19,374 nucleotides of DNA from Nitrososphaerota archaeon (GCA_016126025.1 JAEFDA010000085.1:1-19374), one strand, 5' to 3'. Counted from the stretch's first letter, positions 6,089 through 14,255 are shown. The notes: a model not told the origin generated them from the sequence alone. Translations and numbers: made by a program.

Positions 6089-6751
6089 GTGAAGTTCTAC
6101 GAGGACTACCCGCCGCGCACAGACAAGCTCATCATGATAGCGGCCATGCCGGACATGGGCAACGTGGGCGGCATAGTGATCGACTACATCAACAGGGCTG
6201 TCAAGGCCAAGGTCTTCCGCAAGATGGTGACCACGTACCCCAGCTACGTCACAGACCAGGAGGGCGTGATCAGCCTGCCGAACGAGGAGTGGCTGTACAG
6301 GTACGCCGACGGGCTCATGACGTTCGGCGGCGGCAGCGGCCAGCCCCGGGACAGCTCGGAGCTGCATGCCGCGTGCCGGGACGTGACAGAGGTGGCCCGC
6401 CGGTTCTCGGCCCGGCTGCTGTACACGGTGGGCGGTTATCACACCCGGGCCCCCCGGGATCCGCCCCGCGCCGTGGTGACGGCCACCACCGAGGAGCTGG
6501 CCGGCCAGCTCAAGCGGTCGGGCTTTGCGGCCAGCCCCCGCAACTCCGTGATACAGGGGTTCAACGGCATCATGCTGGGATACGCCAAGGTCGCCGGCAT
6601 CCGGGGCATAGGCATCTTCGGGGAGCTGGACGAGCCCTCCCTGCCCCAGTACCGGGCAGCCAAGAGCGTCATAAAGACGCTCGAGAGGCTGACGTACAGG
6701 AGTTTTGGCGACGCATCCGAGCTGGATACGCGGGGCGGGCGCGGCAAATAG
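6089..6751 (+). CDS. PAC2 family protein (proteasome-assembly-chaperone-like)
   Basis: The 220-aa protein matches the archaeal PAC2 / COG1938-2047 family: an N-terminal LIMIAAMPDMGNVGGIVIDYI (strand plus Gly-rich turn), a central GGYHTRAP, and the C-terminal G(F)NGIMLGYAKVAGIRGIGIFGELDEPSLPQYRAAKSV segment in which a glycine-rich loop precedes a conserved Glu. In eukaryotes PAC2 folds help assemble 20S proteasome alpha rings. The archaeal role is not settled and some members are described only as ATP-grasp-like. The GTG start is 25 nt after a TATA box. The gene converges with the TFB at 6769, with 17 bp between the stops. Confidence 0.85.
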   Translation: MKFYEDYPPRTDKLIMIAAMPDMGNVGGIVIDYINRAVKAKVFRKMVTTYPSYVTDQEGVISLPNEEWLYRYADGLMTFGGGSGQPRDSSELHAACRDVTEVARRFSARLLYTVGGYHTRAPRDPPRAVVTATTEELAGQLKRSGFAASPRNSVIQGFNGIMLGYAKVAGIRGIGIFGELDEPSLPQYRAAKSVIKTLERLTYRSFGDASELDTRGGRGK

Positions 6752-6768
6752 CGCCGGGCGTTCCCGGC

Positions 6769-7677
6769 TCAGATATTCAGGGACTCCTTGAGGCCCTTGT
6801 AGCGGTTGCGTATGGTGACCTCGGTGACGTTGGCCGCCTCGGCTATGTCCCTCTGTGTCTTGCTCTCCTCGAACTTTACGCACGCCAGGTATATGGCCGC
6901 CGCGGCCAGCCCCATCGGGTCCTTCCCCGCCGATATCTCGTTGGCCTGGGCCTCCTTGAGGACGTCGGCGGCGTGCCGCTTGGTCTTCTCCGCTATACCT
7001 ATGTGGCTGGCTATCCTGGATACGCACTGTATCGAGTCGGTCACCGGCATCCGCAGGTCCAGCTCCTTCACCAGCAGCCTGTAGCACCGGGCTATGTCCT
7101 TCTTCTTGATGTTGGCAGCCGTCTCCACATCCTTGAGGTTGCGCGCCGTCCCGGTGTCCCGGCACGCCGCGTACAGGGCAGAGGCCATCAGGGCCGATAT
7201 GGAACGTCCCCGAACCAGCCCCTTGTCCAGGGCCCGGCGGTATATCGAGGCGGCCTTCTCTATGACGGCTTCTGACAGCGCCAGCTTGTCCTTGAGGCGG
7301 TTCAGTTCGCCGAAGGCCTGCCTAAAGTTCCTGTCCACCGGCTCGTGCACCTGGCTGCGGTTGTCCCACGTGCGCAGCCTCTCTATGGTGCTCTTCATGG
7401 ACGCGGCCAGGGGCCTCCCGGTGGCGTCCCGGTTGGCGGGGTTGATCACCGTAGCGAGTCCCATATCATGCATTGCCAGGGACGTGGGGGCCCCCACCCG
7501 GGCGCGGTCCCCGTGCTCGTCCTGGGTGAATGAGCGCCATTCGGGCCCGGACTCCTGCATCTTCTCGGTCATGACGTTGCCGCACGCCGAGCAGAACACC
7601 TCGCCGGAGTCGTTGTCTGTGATCAGGCTGCCGCGGCACCGCGAGCATACGCGCCTATCACCATCATGGCCCACCAT
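6769..7677 (-). CDS. tfb: Transcription initiation factor B (TFB), canonical zinc ribbon
   Basis: This general factor bridges TBP/TATA and RNA polymerase. The features are a canonical zinc ribbon (C11, C14, C29, C32), the B-reader stretch GAPTSLAMHDMGLATVI, and two cyclin repeats, with the C-terminal HTH AEAANVTEVTIRNRYK that contacts the BRE. An upstream in-frame GTG at 7698 lies only about 6 nt from the TATA box, so ATG 7677, 26 nt from it, is the true start. The protein then has 302 aa, the same length as the divergent TFB at 245-1153. This copy has the conserved features of a housekeeping TFB. Having two TFBs within 7 kb fits the expansion of TFB genes in this archaeal group. Confidence 0.95.
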   Translation of the reverse strand: MVGHDGDRRVCSRCRGSLITDNDSGEVFCSACGNVMTEKMQESGPEWRSFTQDEHGDRARVGAPTSLAMHDMGLATVINPANRDATGRPLAASMKSTIERLRTWDNRSQVHEPVDRNFRQAFGELNRLKDKLALSEAVIEKAASIYRRALDKGLVRGRSISALMASALYAACRDTGTARNLKDVETAANIKKKDIARCYRLLVKELDLRMPVTDSIQCVSRIASHIGIAEKTKRHAADVLKEAQANEISAGKDPMGLAAAAIYLACVKFEESKTQRDIAEAANVTEVTIRNRYKGLKESLNI

Positions 7678-7699
7678 CGATACGGCAAATAGAGACACT

Positions 7700-7707
7700 T
7701 ATATAAA
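7700..7707 (-). promoter_or_regulatory. TATA box of the second TFB gene
   Basis: TTTATATA on the minus strand is centred 26 nt before ATG 7677. It excludes the upstream GTG at 7698 as start. Confidence 0.75.
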
Positions 7708-7783
7708 TCAAGCGCAGGTGCGGCGCCTCCCAAGCCAACCGCTGGCATGCGGCCGGGCCAAGGGGCGCCGACATGTGGCCGTA

Positions 7784-8929
7784 TCAGAGGTCGGCCAGCC
7801 TCTGCTCGGCCGCCTTGAGGCCCGCCTGGGGATCGGTGTCGTACCCCATGAGTGCCAATGTGGAGGATATGGCCGATATGGTCCTCATGACGTGGTACCG
7901 GCCCACCTCGCCCATGCATCCCACCCGGAAGACCTTGCCCTTCAGGTGGCCGAAGCCGCCGGCCACCAAGACGCGGAACTTCCCAGAGAGCGTGTTGCGG
8001 AAGGTCCTGTCCTCCAGCCCGGGCAGGTAGTTGAGGGCTATTACGACCGTGGAGCGGGAGTCCTCCCGGGCGAAGGGCGTCAGGCCGATGGCGCTCAGCC
8101 CAGAGTAGAGGGCCGCCGAGCAGGTGCGGTGCCGCCGTATGCGATTGTCCAGGCCCTCCTCCAGGATGATGTCCATGGCCTCGTTGTAGGCGTACAGCAG
8201 GGGCAGTGAGGGCGTGAACGGCGTGTGCTTGGACTCCTCGTAGTACTTGAAGTACCTGGGGAGGTTGAAGTACATGGTGCTGGGCGGGTTGTCGATCATG
8301 TATTTTTTGGCGCGCGCGCCCACGCATATGGGCGATATGCCCGGCGGCGCCGCAAAGGCCTTCTGCGCCCCGGTCATCGCCACGTCCACTCCCCACTTGT
8401 CCATCTCCAGCGTCTCGCCGCCCACTATGGAGACGCCGTCCACCACGTAGAACGAGTCGTTCCTGGAGGTCAAATCCTTGATGCGGTCCAGATAGTTCAG
8501 CATGGTCCCGGTGGAGGTCTCGTTCCAGACGCAGTAGAATGCCTTGACGTCGGGGTTGTTGTCGAAGGCCTCGCGCACCTGGTCCAGCGTGGCGCTGACG
8601 CCCGGCTCCGTGGTGATGCGCACGGCTTGGCCGCCGGCCCACTCTATCATCTGGGCCAGCCGACCGCTGAACTCGCCATTAACCGGTATGATGACCTTGT
8701 CGCCCTTCTTGACCAGGTTCACCACGCTGGCCTCCACTGCCCCGGTGCCCGACGCCGAGAGGCAGACCGCGTCGCCCTCGGTGCGGAAGACCTGCTTGGT
8801 CTTCTCTACGCACGGCTCGTACAGCTCCACAAAGTCGTCGCTCCGGTGGTTTATCATGGGCACGTACATGGCCCGGGTCACCCTCTCGGGGACGTTGGTG
8901 GGGCCGGGCAGCATGACCAGATATTCCAA
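7784..8929 (-). CDS. Class V aminotransferase (serine-pyruvate / alanine-glyoxylate type)
   Basis: A PLP enzyme of 381 aa, the usual length for the AGXT/SgaA branch. It begins with LVMLPGPTNVPERV and carries SASGTGAVEASVVNL (phosphate-binding), the VVDGVSIVGGE strand with the Asp that contacts the pyridine nitrogen, and the lysine motif AMTGAQKAFAAPPG, with K190 as the Schiff-base residue. It would transfer an amino group from Ser or Ala to glyoxylate or pyruvate. The exact substrate is uncertain, and homologues have been mislabelled as soluble hydrogenase small subunit. The start is a TTG: a strong TATA box (TTATAAATAA) lies 26 nt upstream of it but 41 nt from the next ATG (8914). Confidence 0.9.
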   Translation of the reverse strand: MEYLVMLPGPTNVPERVTRAMYVPMINHRSDDFVELYEPCVEKTKQVFRTEGDAVCLSASGTGAVEASVVNLVKKGDKVIIPVNGEFSGRLAQMIEWAGGQAVRITTEPGVSATLDQVREAFDNNPDVKAFYCVWNETSTGTMLNYLDRIKDLTSRNDSFYVVDGVSIVGGETLEMDKWGVDVAMTGAQKAFAAPPGISPICVGARAKKYMIDNPPSTMYFNLPRYFKYYEESKHTPFTPSLPLLYAYNEAMDIILEEGLDNRIRRHRTCSAALYSGLSAIGLTPFAREDSRSTVVIALNYLPGLEDRTFRNTLSGKFRVLVAGGFGHLKGKVFRVGCMGEVGRYHVMRTISAISSTLALMGYDTDPQAGLKAAEQRLADL

Positions 8930-8950
8930 TACGCGCCCTGCCGCCCGGCG

Positions 8951-8960
8951 TTATTTATAA
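8951..8960 (-). promoter_or_regulatory. TATA box of the aminotransferase gene
   Basis: TTATAAATAA on the minus strand is centred 26 nt from the TTG at 8929. This geometry selects TTG over the downstream ATG. Confidence 0.75.
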
Positions 8961-9014
8961 CGTGCGAGGGCCGTCTCCCGCAGGGTCCGAGCCCGGCGGA
9001 TCCGCCCCCGGCGG

Positions 9015-9503
9015 CTACCCCGTCCCCGCCACGCGCCGCACGGCGCGGGCCGTCCCGGCCGGCACCAGATCCTCCCAGGGGAGGCCCGCCGACATCCTGC
9101 CGCGGATGGCCGTGCCCGAGAGCGACGGCCGGTCCAGGAATGGTATGGGGAGGACCGGCATGCCCTCCCGCCGGTACAGGCGGGCGGTGACATCGTCGTT
9201 GGTGAACACCGCGTCAAAGTCCGGCAGGGTGTCGCGTATCATCCCGATCCACCGGATATGGTTCTGCACGTCCGGGATGTCATATATGGCGACGCGCCTC
9301 CGCGCATCCACATCCAAGGAGTCCAATATCATGGAGCGGCGCTCGGCGGCCGTAAAGGGGTTCTCCGGCTCCCGGGAGCGGTTCGAGCTGCCTATGCCCA
9401 GGAGCAGCCGGTCGGCCGCGTCCAAGGCGTAGCGTATGGCGTGCAGGTGTCCCCGGTGGAACGGCTGGAACCTCCCCACGAGCAGAGCCCTGTCGTACGC
9501 CAA
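9015..9503 (-). CDS. nadM: Nicotinamide-nucleotide adenylyltransferase, archaeal type
   Basis: The enzyme joins NMN and ATP to NAD+, the final step of NAD synthesis. The 162-aa product has the nucleotidyltransferase signature GRFQPFHRGH (HxGH variant) close to the N-terminus and the C-terminal SLSGTAIR (ISSTxxR equivalent). The IGSSNRSREPENPFTAAERRSMI stretch is typical of archaeal NMNAT. A frame extends far upstream, but it runs through the promoter and antisense to rtcA. The TTG at 9503 gives the normal short N-terminus (MAYDRALLVGRFQ) and lies 29 nt from the shared TATA element. The ATG at 9539 would fall upstream of any plausible transcription start. The gene is divergent from rtcA. Confidence 0.9.
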   Translation of the reverse strand: MAYDRALLVGRFQPFHRGHLHAIRYALDAADRLLLGIGSSNRSREPENPFTAAERRSMILDSLDVDARRRVAIYDIPDVQNHIRWIGMIRDTLPDFDAVFTNDDVTARLYRREGMPVLPIPFLDRPSLSGTAIRGRMSAGLPWEDLVPAGTARAVRRVAGTG

Positions 9504-9527
9504 CGCGCCGGGCGGGGGAGCGGCGCC

Positions 9528-9536
9528 GTTAAAAAC
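9528..9536. promoter_or_regulatory. Shared bidirectional TATA element, nadM / rtcA
   Basis: GTTAAAAAC reads as a box on both strands. Its centre is 29 nt from the nadM TTG (9503) and 27 nt from the rtcA ATG (9559). No other AT-rich stretch exists in this GC-rich divergent region, so one element probably serves both genes. Confidence 0.6.
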
Positions 9537-9558
9537 CATGTATCCCCGCACCGCGGGC

Positions 9559-10551
9559 ATGGACCACATAGCAGTGGACGGATCCCGGGGCGAGGGCGGG
9601 GGCCAGACCGTCCGCACCGCCCTGGCCCTCTCGTGCATAACCGGCCGGCCCGTCTCGGTGCGCCACATACGGCACAACCGGCGCGTGCCGGGACTGAGGC
9701 CCCAGCATGTGGCGGCCGCCCGCATACTGCAGCAGATGTGCGGCGGGACCATTACGGGAGACAGGGTGGGATCCGACACGCTGGAGTTCCGGCCGGGCCC
9801 GGTGCGGGACAGCGTGATAACGGCGGATGTGGGCACCGCCGGGAGCGTCCCGCTGGTGCTGCAGGCTGCCGTCCCGGCGGCCTGGGCCTCGGGTGCGAGG
9901 CTGGAGCTGACCGTGACGGGCGGCACCGACGTCCGGTGGGCCCCCACCGCCGACTACACCCGGCTGGTGATGGGCGCCGCCTATAACGCCATGGGCGCCC
10001 GCCTGCATATAGAGGTGCAGAGGCGCGGGTACTACCCCCGGGGCGGGGGGCGGATCAGGGCCCGGGTCGGGCGCGGGCGCCTGGCCCCCGCCGAGATGAC
10101 CGCATGCCCGTCCGGTGGAATATCGGTGCTCTGCACCCAGCACGGGGTGGACGCGGCGGGGGAGGCCGCATCCGTAGCCGGGGAGCTGGAGCGGGCCGGG
10201 CACGCCTGCACCCTGGAGGTGTCCGACCAGGAGTCCGCCGGCCCGGGGGCCGCCGTCCTGGCGTACCGCGCCGGCCGGGGATTTGCCGCGGGGGCCGACT
10301 CCCTGCACGGGAACGGCTTCGGCGGGGTGGCCGGGCGCCTGCTGGGATGTGCCAGTACGGACGAGAACCTGGCCGACATGCTGGTGGTGCCGGCCAGCGT
10401 GGCCGGGGGCCTCAGCGTCTTCGAGACGGGGCGCCTCACCAGACACCTGGAGACCGCCCTGTACGTCGCCTCCACCATAACCGGCTGCCGGTACGGCATC
10501 TCCCGGACCGGTACCGGCATCCAAGTGAGGATCCGGGGCTCTACCGCATAG
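9559..10551 (+). CDS. rtcA: RNA 3'-terminal phosphate cyclase
   Basis: It converts RNA 3'-phosphate ends to 2',3'-cyclic phosphate using ATP through an enzyme-AMP intermediate. The 330-aa length is normal. Visible signatures are the N-terminal DGSRGEGGGQTVRTALALS, RRVPGLRPQHVAA, the GYYPRGGG motif, and near the C-terminus LTRHLETALYVA, whose His (H296) corresponds to the adenylated catalytic His. The start at ATG 9559 is chosen over upstream in-frame codons because the shared TATA element is 27 nt away and homologues begin at this point. The stop is 6 bp from the convergent CopD-like gene. It may act in tRNA or RNA end processing. RtcB, the ligase partner, is not in the window. Confidence 0.92.
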   Translation: MDHIAVDGSRGEGGGQTVRTALALSCITGRPVSVRHIRHNRRVPGLRPQHVAAARILQQMCGGTITGDRVGSDTLEFRPGPVRDSVITADVGTAGSVPLVLQAAVPAAWASGARLELTVTGGTDVRWAPTADYTRLVMGAAYNAMGARLHIEVQRRGYYPRGGGRIRARVGRGRLAPAEMTACPSGGISVLCTQHGVDAAGEAASVAGELERAGHACTLEVSDQESAGPGAAVLAYRAGRGFAAGADSLHGNGFGGVAGRLLGCASTDENLADMLVVPASVAGGLSVFETGRLTRHLETALYVASTITGCRYGISRTGTGIQVRIRGSTA

Positions 10552-10557
10552 TATACT

Positions 10558-11046
10558 CTAGACCCCCGCGTCCATCAGCGCCGCAAAGAAGAGGATGGCC
10601 ACCGAGAGCACCACCGTGATCTCTCCCAGTATTATCACCCTCCGCCTCAGGCTCCGGAGCTCCGCCTGAGGCATCGTCCCGGCCGCTATGCGCTCCTCCA
10701 CGTCCCTCCGGATTATCCTGACGTGCACCACATATACGGCCACCAGCATCACCACCAGGGCCATCTTGACCACCAGGTACATGCCGTAGCTGGACGCCCC
10801 CAGGAGGTGGTAGTTGGCCAGCAGGGCGTGCGAGTTGTACAGGCCCGTGGCCATCAGGACCGCCAGCGACGGCACCGCTATCTTGTTGAAGCGTCTCCCC
10901 ACCATAATGATGAGGCGCATCCGCGCCTCCACGTCGGGCATGGCCGACCGCAGGGCCGGCGAGAGCACCACCCCCAGGAATATGGCCCCTCCGACCCATA
11001 TCGAGGCGGCCACCAGGTGCACCCAGGTGAGTAGCGCCTGCTCCAT
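10558..11046 (-). CDS. CopD-like four-helix membrane protein
   Basis: The 162-aa protein has four hydrophobic segments (about residues 5-28, 52-74, 84-106 and 137-158). The first contains WVHLVAASIWVGG, a His/Trp pattern characteristic of the CopD / copper-resistance D and related DUF families, where such His residues bind copper or heme. A short Arg-rich cytoplasmic loop links helices 3 and 4. A role in copper homeostasis is plausible because ammonia oxidation in this lineage depends on copper, but that is inference. ATG 11046 lies 25 nt from a TATA-like CTATAACAAT. Longer upstream frames are excluded by this promoter and lack protein-like composition. Confidence 0.75.
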   Translation of the reverse strand: MEQALLTWVHLVAASIWVGGAIFLGVVLSPALRSAMPDVEARMRLIIMVGRRFNKIAVPSLAVLMATGLYNSHALLANYHLLGASSYGMYLVVKMALVVMLVAVYVVHVRIIRRDVEERIAAGTMPQAELRSLRRRVIILGEITVVLSVAILFFAALMDAGV

Positions 11047-11065
11047 GCCATTGCCGTACCTCGGA

Positions 11066-11075
11066 ATTGTTATAG
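11066..11075 (-). promoter_or_regulatory. TATA box of the CopD-like gene
   Basis: CTATAACAAT on the minus strand is centred 25 nt before ATG 11046. Confidence 0.6.
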
Positions 11076-11095
11076 CCTTTTGGCCGGGCTCGGCG

Positions 11096-11273
11096 GTGCG
11101 CGTTCGGGCTCTATGACGCCGGAAGGCGCCCCGGGGTGGTTTGTCATACCAGTATGGGCGGCCCTTTCGGGCATGGCGGGCGTCATGTGGCCATGCGACA
11201 CACCAAGCCGTGCGGACCACACCGGACAGTCCGGGGAAAGCCGGCGGGCGCCGTGCCTGCCCAAACTCATGCC
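11096..11273. repeat. Repeat element B (most diverged copy)
   Basis: The left end GTGCGCGTTCGGGCTC (11096-11111) and the right end TGCCCAAACTC (11258-11268) resemble the termini of elements A, C and D. Inside are a GACGCC-GGAA block (11115-11123) matching GACGCCAGAAA of A, the near-palindrome CATACCAGTATGG, and ATGTGGCCATGCG... followed by CCAAGCCGTGCGGA, which aligns with the GGCCATACGGCG / CAAGCCATACGGA stretch of C. Its right end is 16 bp before the TATA box of the fusion gene. On its own the match is weak. The order of motifs is what supports it. Confidence 0.5.
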
Positions 11274-11289
11274 GAATGCGCAACAATGG

Positions 11290-11295
11290 TTTTAT
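11290..11295 (+). promoter_or_regulatory. TATA box of the binding-protein/CAP fusion gene
   Basis: TTTTAT is centred 29 nt before ATG 11322 and lies downstream of the ATG at 11286, which it therefore rules out as start. Confidence 0.55.
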
Positions 11296-11321
11296 CCGCT
11301 CGCCCGGCCACACCCGTGGGT

Positions 11322-13595
11322 ATGCGGCCGGCAAGCGCCCTCCTGATCGTAATGATAGTGTCGGGAGCCGCATGCGCCGGCGAGTCCCACGCCCAGGTGC
11401 CCGGCGAGGTACGGATCGCGGCGCTGCTCCCCCTCACCGGGGAACTTGCCCCGCTGGGCGCCCAGCTCAACCACGCCGTAAGGCTGGCGGTGGCGGACTT
11501 CAATGCATATCTGGAGGAGGGCGGCGCCGAGTGGCGGCTGGGCAGGATATCCGTGGATACGGGGACCGACCCCGCCCTGGCGCTGGAGAAGGTCCGGGCG
11601 CTGCACACCCTCGGCATCGACATCGTGGTGGGCCCGGCCGGCTCGGCGCAGCTCGCCAGCATACTATCCCATATGGACGACAACAACATGGTGGCCGTCT
11701 CGCCCGCCAGCACGGCCCCGGCCCTGGCCATACCCGGCGACTCGGCGTTCAGGACCGTCCCCGACGACTCCCTCCAGGGGAGGGCCCTCGGGGCCCTGCT
11801 GGAAGACGTGGGAATGGAGGTCGCCGTTCCCATATGGACTGAGAACACGTACGGGAACGGCCTGGTGGCCGCGGCCATCGAAGAGTTCGAGGCCCGGGGC
11901 GGCGCCGTGCACGCGGGCGTCGGGTATGAGCCCGGCTCCGGCGTGCTGCGCGCCACAGTGGCGGAGCTGGCAGGCGCGGTCTCAGAGGCCGTGCAGGTAT
12001 ACGGAGCCGACAAGACGGCGGTGCTCATCATAGGCTTTGAGGGGGCAGGACCCGTACTCCGGGCCGCCGCCGCCCACGACATACTGGACGAGGTGCGGTG
12101 GTTCGGCGACGGGGCCGCTGCGCCCTCCGGCGCCACCACTCTAGAGGGAACGGCGGCCCGGTTTGCCGCCGACGTGGAGCTGGCCGCCCTCCGGCTGCAC
12201 CTGGACGCCGGCGATCGCGCCCCCTCGGTGGACGAACATATCCAAGAGCGGCTGGGCGTCGCACCTGCCGGCTTTGCCTATGCCGCATATGATGCCGTAT
12301 GGATGATCGGGCTGAGCGTGCTGGAGTCGGGGAGCTCCGACCCCGCAGACATCCGGGGTATAATGCGCGGTGTGGCCGCGTCATACTCGGGCGGCGCCCT
12401 AAAGTCGGCCGCGCTGAACGAGGCGGGGGATCTGGCGTCGGCCAGCTACGGCGTCTGGTCTGTGGGGGAGAGTGGCTGGGAGAGGAAGGCCACGATCAGC
12501 GTCAGTCACGATACGGCGCCGGCCGTCCCCCCGCAGGATGTGTCGGGGCACATACCCCCCGGCGATACGGCATACGGTCAGGAGGCAGAAACCGGCCTCC
12601 CCGCCGCCCTCGCCTCCAAGCATGCCGACGAGAAGGGGTTCATGCTGGCCCTGATCAATGCCGAGCGCGCCGAAGCCGGCCTCGGGCTGGTCACACTGGG
12701 GGACAACCCCGCGGCGCAGGCGCACGCCGACGACATGATACAGAACTGCTACTTCTCCCACTGGGGGCTGGACGGCCTCAAGCCCTACATGCGGTACTCG
12801 CTGGCCGGCGGATACCAGTCCAACGCCGAGAACGTGTCCGGACTGAACCACTGCATCGGGCCCGGCGACGGATTCGCTGCCATATCCACATACGACTACA
12901 TCGGGAACATAATGCGCGGCTTCATGGACAGCCCGGGCCACCGCGACAACATACTGGACCCGCACCACTCGTCCGTAAGCCTCGGCCTGTCCTGGGACAG
13001 CCACAACATAGCGGCGGTGCAGCACTTCGAATACGACTATATCTCGTTCCACAGACCGCCGGCTATATCCGGCGGCATCCTCTCGCTGGCCGGCACGGCT
13101 CAGAACGGGGCCGGCTTCCCGTCCCGCGACGACCTGGGCATCCAGGTACGCTACGACCCGCCGCCACACAATCTCACAGGGGGGCAGGTGGCGCGAACCT
13201 ACTGCTACGACGCCGGAACCCCCGTGGCGCTGGTGCGCCCCCCGCTCCCGGCCAACTACCGCTACACAGATGACACATACACCATGACCGCCACGCACTG
13301 CCCGGACCCGTACGGCGTGCCGGAGGATGCGCCCGCCCCCTCCTCATACCAGGAGGCCCACGAGCTCCACGGACTGGTGTCCTCCCAGCGCGTTCCGTCC
13401 ACAAGCTACGAGGTGCGGTGGTACGACGCCCTGGAGTGGGTGGTGGACGGCGGCGACCTTGAGGTCAGCGCGGACATCTCAGAGGCGCTCCTGCAGTACG
13501 GGCCCGGGGTGTACACGGTGGTGGTCTGGGGCGTGGTAGACGGGGAGAGCGTCACCATATCCAGATACTCGATATTCCACCATACCGGGCCGTAG
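11322..13595 (+). CDS. Secreted fusion: LivK-type periplasmic binding domain + CAP/SCP domain
   Basis: A 757-aa exported protein. Residues 1-24 form a signal peptide (MRPASALLIVMIVSG... with a probable AxA-type cut after SHA). Residues about 26-400 are a type-1 periplasmic binding fold of the branched-chain amino acid receptor family (VRIAALLPLTGELAPLGAQ, VVGPAGSAQLASI, AVSPASTAPAL, FRTVPDD). Residues about 437-576 are a CAP/SCP (PR-1) domain with the cavity residues H480 (FSHWG), E503 (AENVS) and H540 (DSPGHRDNIL). The last 180 residues look beta-rich and are not recognised. No transporter permease or ATPase genes are adjacent, so it may be an extracellular ligand-sensing or wall-associated protein, not a transport component (inference). 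ATG 11322 is chosen by the signal peptide and TATA spacing. Longer upstream frames run through repeat element B. Confidence 0.88.
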   Translation: MRPASALLIVMIVSGAACAGESHAQVPGEVRIAALLPLTGELAPLGAQLNHAVRLAVADFNAYLEEGGAEWRLGRISVDTGTDPALALEKVRALHTLGIDIVVGPAGSAQLASILSHMDDNNMVAVSPASTAPALAIPGDSAFRTVPDDSLQGRALGALLEDVGMEVAVPIWTENTYGNGLVAAAIEEFEARGGAVHAGVGYEPGSGVLRATVAELAGAVSEAVQVYGADKTAVLIIGFEGAGPVLRAAAAHDILDEVRWFGDGAAAPSGATTLEGTAARFAADVELAALRLHLDAGDRAPSVDEHIQERLGVAPAGFAYAAYDAVWMIGLSVLESGSSDPADIRGIMRGVAASYSGGALKSAALNEAGDLASASYGVWSVGESGWERKATISVSHDTAPAVPPQDVSGHIPPGDTAYGQEAETGLPAALASKHADEKGFMLALINAERAEAGLGLVTLGDNPAAQAHADDMIQNCYFSHWGLDGLKPYMRYSLAGGYQSNAENVSGLNHCIGPGDGFAAISTYDYIGNIMRGFMDSPGHRDNILDPHHSSVSLGLSWDSHNIAAVQHFEYDYISFHRPPAISGGILSLAGTAQNGAGFPSRDDLGIQVRYDPPPHNLTGGQVARTYCYDAGTPVALVRPPLPANYRYTDDTYTMTATHCPDPYGVPEDAPAPSSYQEAHELHGLVSSQRVPSTSYEVRWYDALEWVVDGGDLEVSADISEALLQYGPGVYTVVVWGVVDGESVTISRYSIFHHTGP

Positions 13596-13600
13596 GGCCG

Positions 13601-14083
13601 TCACGGGGCGCCTTGCCGGGGATGCGGCCTGTACGGAATGAGCACCCGGTCGCGCGTCACCAGTATGTCGCCGCAGTACGCATCCGGCGGCGGGCCCTCC
13701 AGGGGCGCGTGCAGGGGAGCTATGCCGCTGTCGGCGGCCCCCAGGGGGGCGTCCAGGTATGCGTCGCCTCCCACATACCCCACCGAGTAGTGGCCGCGCG
13801 GCAGCAGCACAAAGCCGCTCCCCACCCGGGGCGTCCACCCCGGATGGGCCGCCATCTGCCTGTAGTGGTGGAGCGCCATATACCTGGCCTCCCGGAGGGC
13901 GCCCAGTGTAACCCCCTCCGAAAACCTGGGGTCCCGAAACACGCGGAACCTGCCAAACCAGTTGGCCAGGGTCCGGTTGGCGGCGCGGCGCGAGTACTCC
14001 AGCGCCGACTCCAGCCCGGCCGGGCCGTTGTGCTCTTGGGAATGCACCTCCACACGATCCATGTAAACCTGCAGGGTCGCCAC
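13601..14083 (-). CDS. Hypothetical protein, 160 aa
   Basis: The start is a GTG 28 nt from a strong TATA box (ATATTTATATG). The product is soluble, with an N-terminal half rich in Arg/Ala helices (LESALEYSRRAANRTLANWFGRFRVF in pieces, then LREARYMALHHYRQMAAHPGW) and a C-terminal half of Gly/Pro-rich short strands ending in ILVTRDRVLIPYRPHP. No Cys pairs, membrane segments or catalytic motif are apparent. The stop lies 5 bp from the convergent fusion gene. I do not recognise the family. The good promoter and absence of a better frame support a real gene. Confidence 0.65.
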   Translation of the reverse strand: MATLQVYMDRVEVHSQEHNGPAGLESALEYSRRAANRTLANWFGRFRVFRDPRFSEGVTLGALREARYMALHHYRQMAAHPGWTPRVGSGFVLLPRGHYSVGYVGGDAYLDAPLGAADSGIAPLHAPLEGPPPDAYCGDILVTRDRVLIPYRPHPRQGAP

Positions 14084-14105
14084 GTATACCCCATTATACC
14101 ATATT

Positions 14106-14116
14106 CATATAAATAT
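14106..14116 (-). promoter_or_regulatory. TATA box of the 160-aa hypothetical gene
   Basis: ATATTTATATG on the minus strand is centred 28 nt before the GTG at 14083. Confidence 0.7.
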
Positions 14117-14226
14117 TACGTTTTTTTCCATGACAAATCCGGTGCTATATCATTCGATATATTCCGTATGATGTACCATACCATATACATCCCGTACCAC
14201 CAGACCAGGCAACACAACATCAACAC

Positions 14227-14232
14227 TTTTAG
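14227..14232 (+). promoter_or_regulatory. TATA box of the LEA14-like gene
   Basis: TTTTAG is centred 27 nt before the TTG at 14256 and 45 nt before the ATG at 14274. It is weak but at the spacing used elsewhere in the window. Confidence 0.4.
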
Positions 14233-14255
14233 TGGAATGGTGCGTCGTCTGTACG

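Noticed and set aside
5831..7165. Long minus-strand frame (444 codons)
   Set aside because: It is a shadow of the PAC2 gene and the second TFB in other frames, with low-complexity composition.
7708..7783. Possible further copy of the intergenic repeat (ACATGTGGCCGTAT, GGCATGCGGCC)
   Set aside because: Only short GC-rich matches exist, with no terminal inverted repeats and no CCAGAAAA block.
9504..9947. N-terminal extension of the NMN adenylyltransferase
   Set aside because: It would run antisense through rtcA and past the shared TATA element. The short form matches the family.
11136..11321. N-terminal extension of the binding-protein/CAP fusion
   Set aside because: It would cover repeat element B and the TATA box and would bury the signal peptide.
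11322..11393. Lipoprotein signal (Cys at residue 18 of the fusion protein)
   Set aside because: The residues before the Cys (SGAA) do not fit a lipobox with a large aliphatic residue at -3. A normal signal-peptidase site after SHA fits better.
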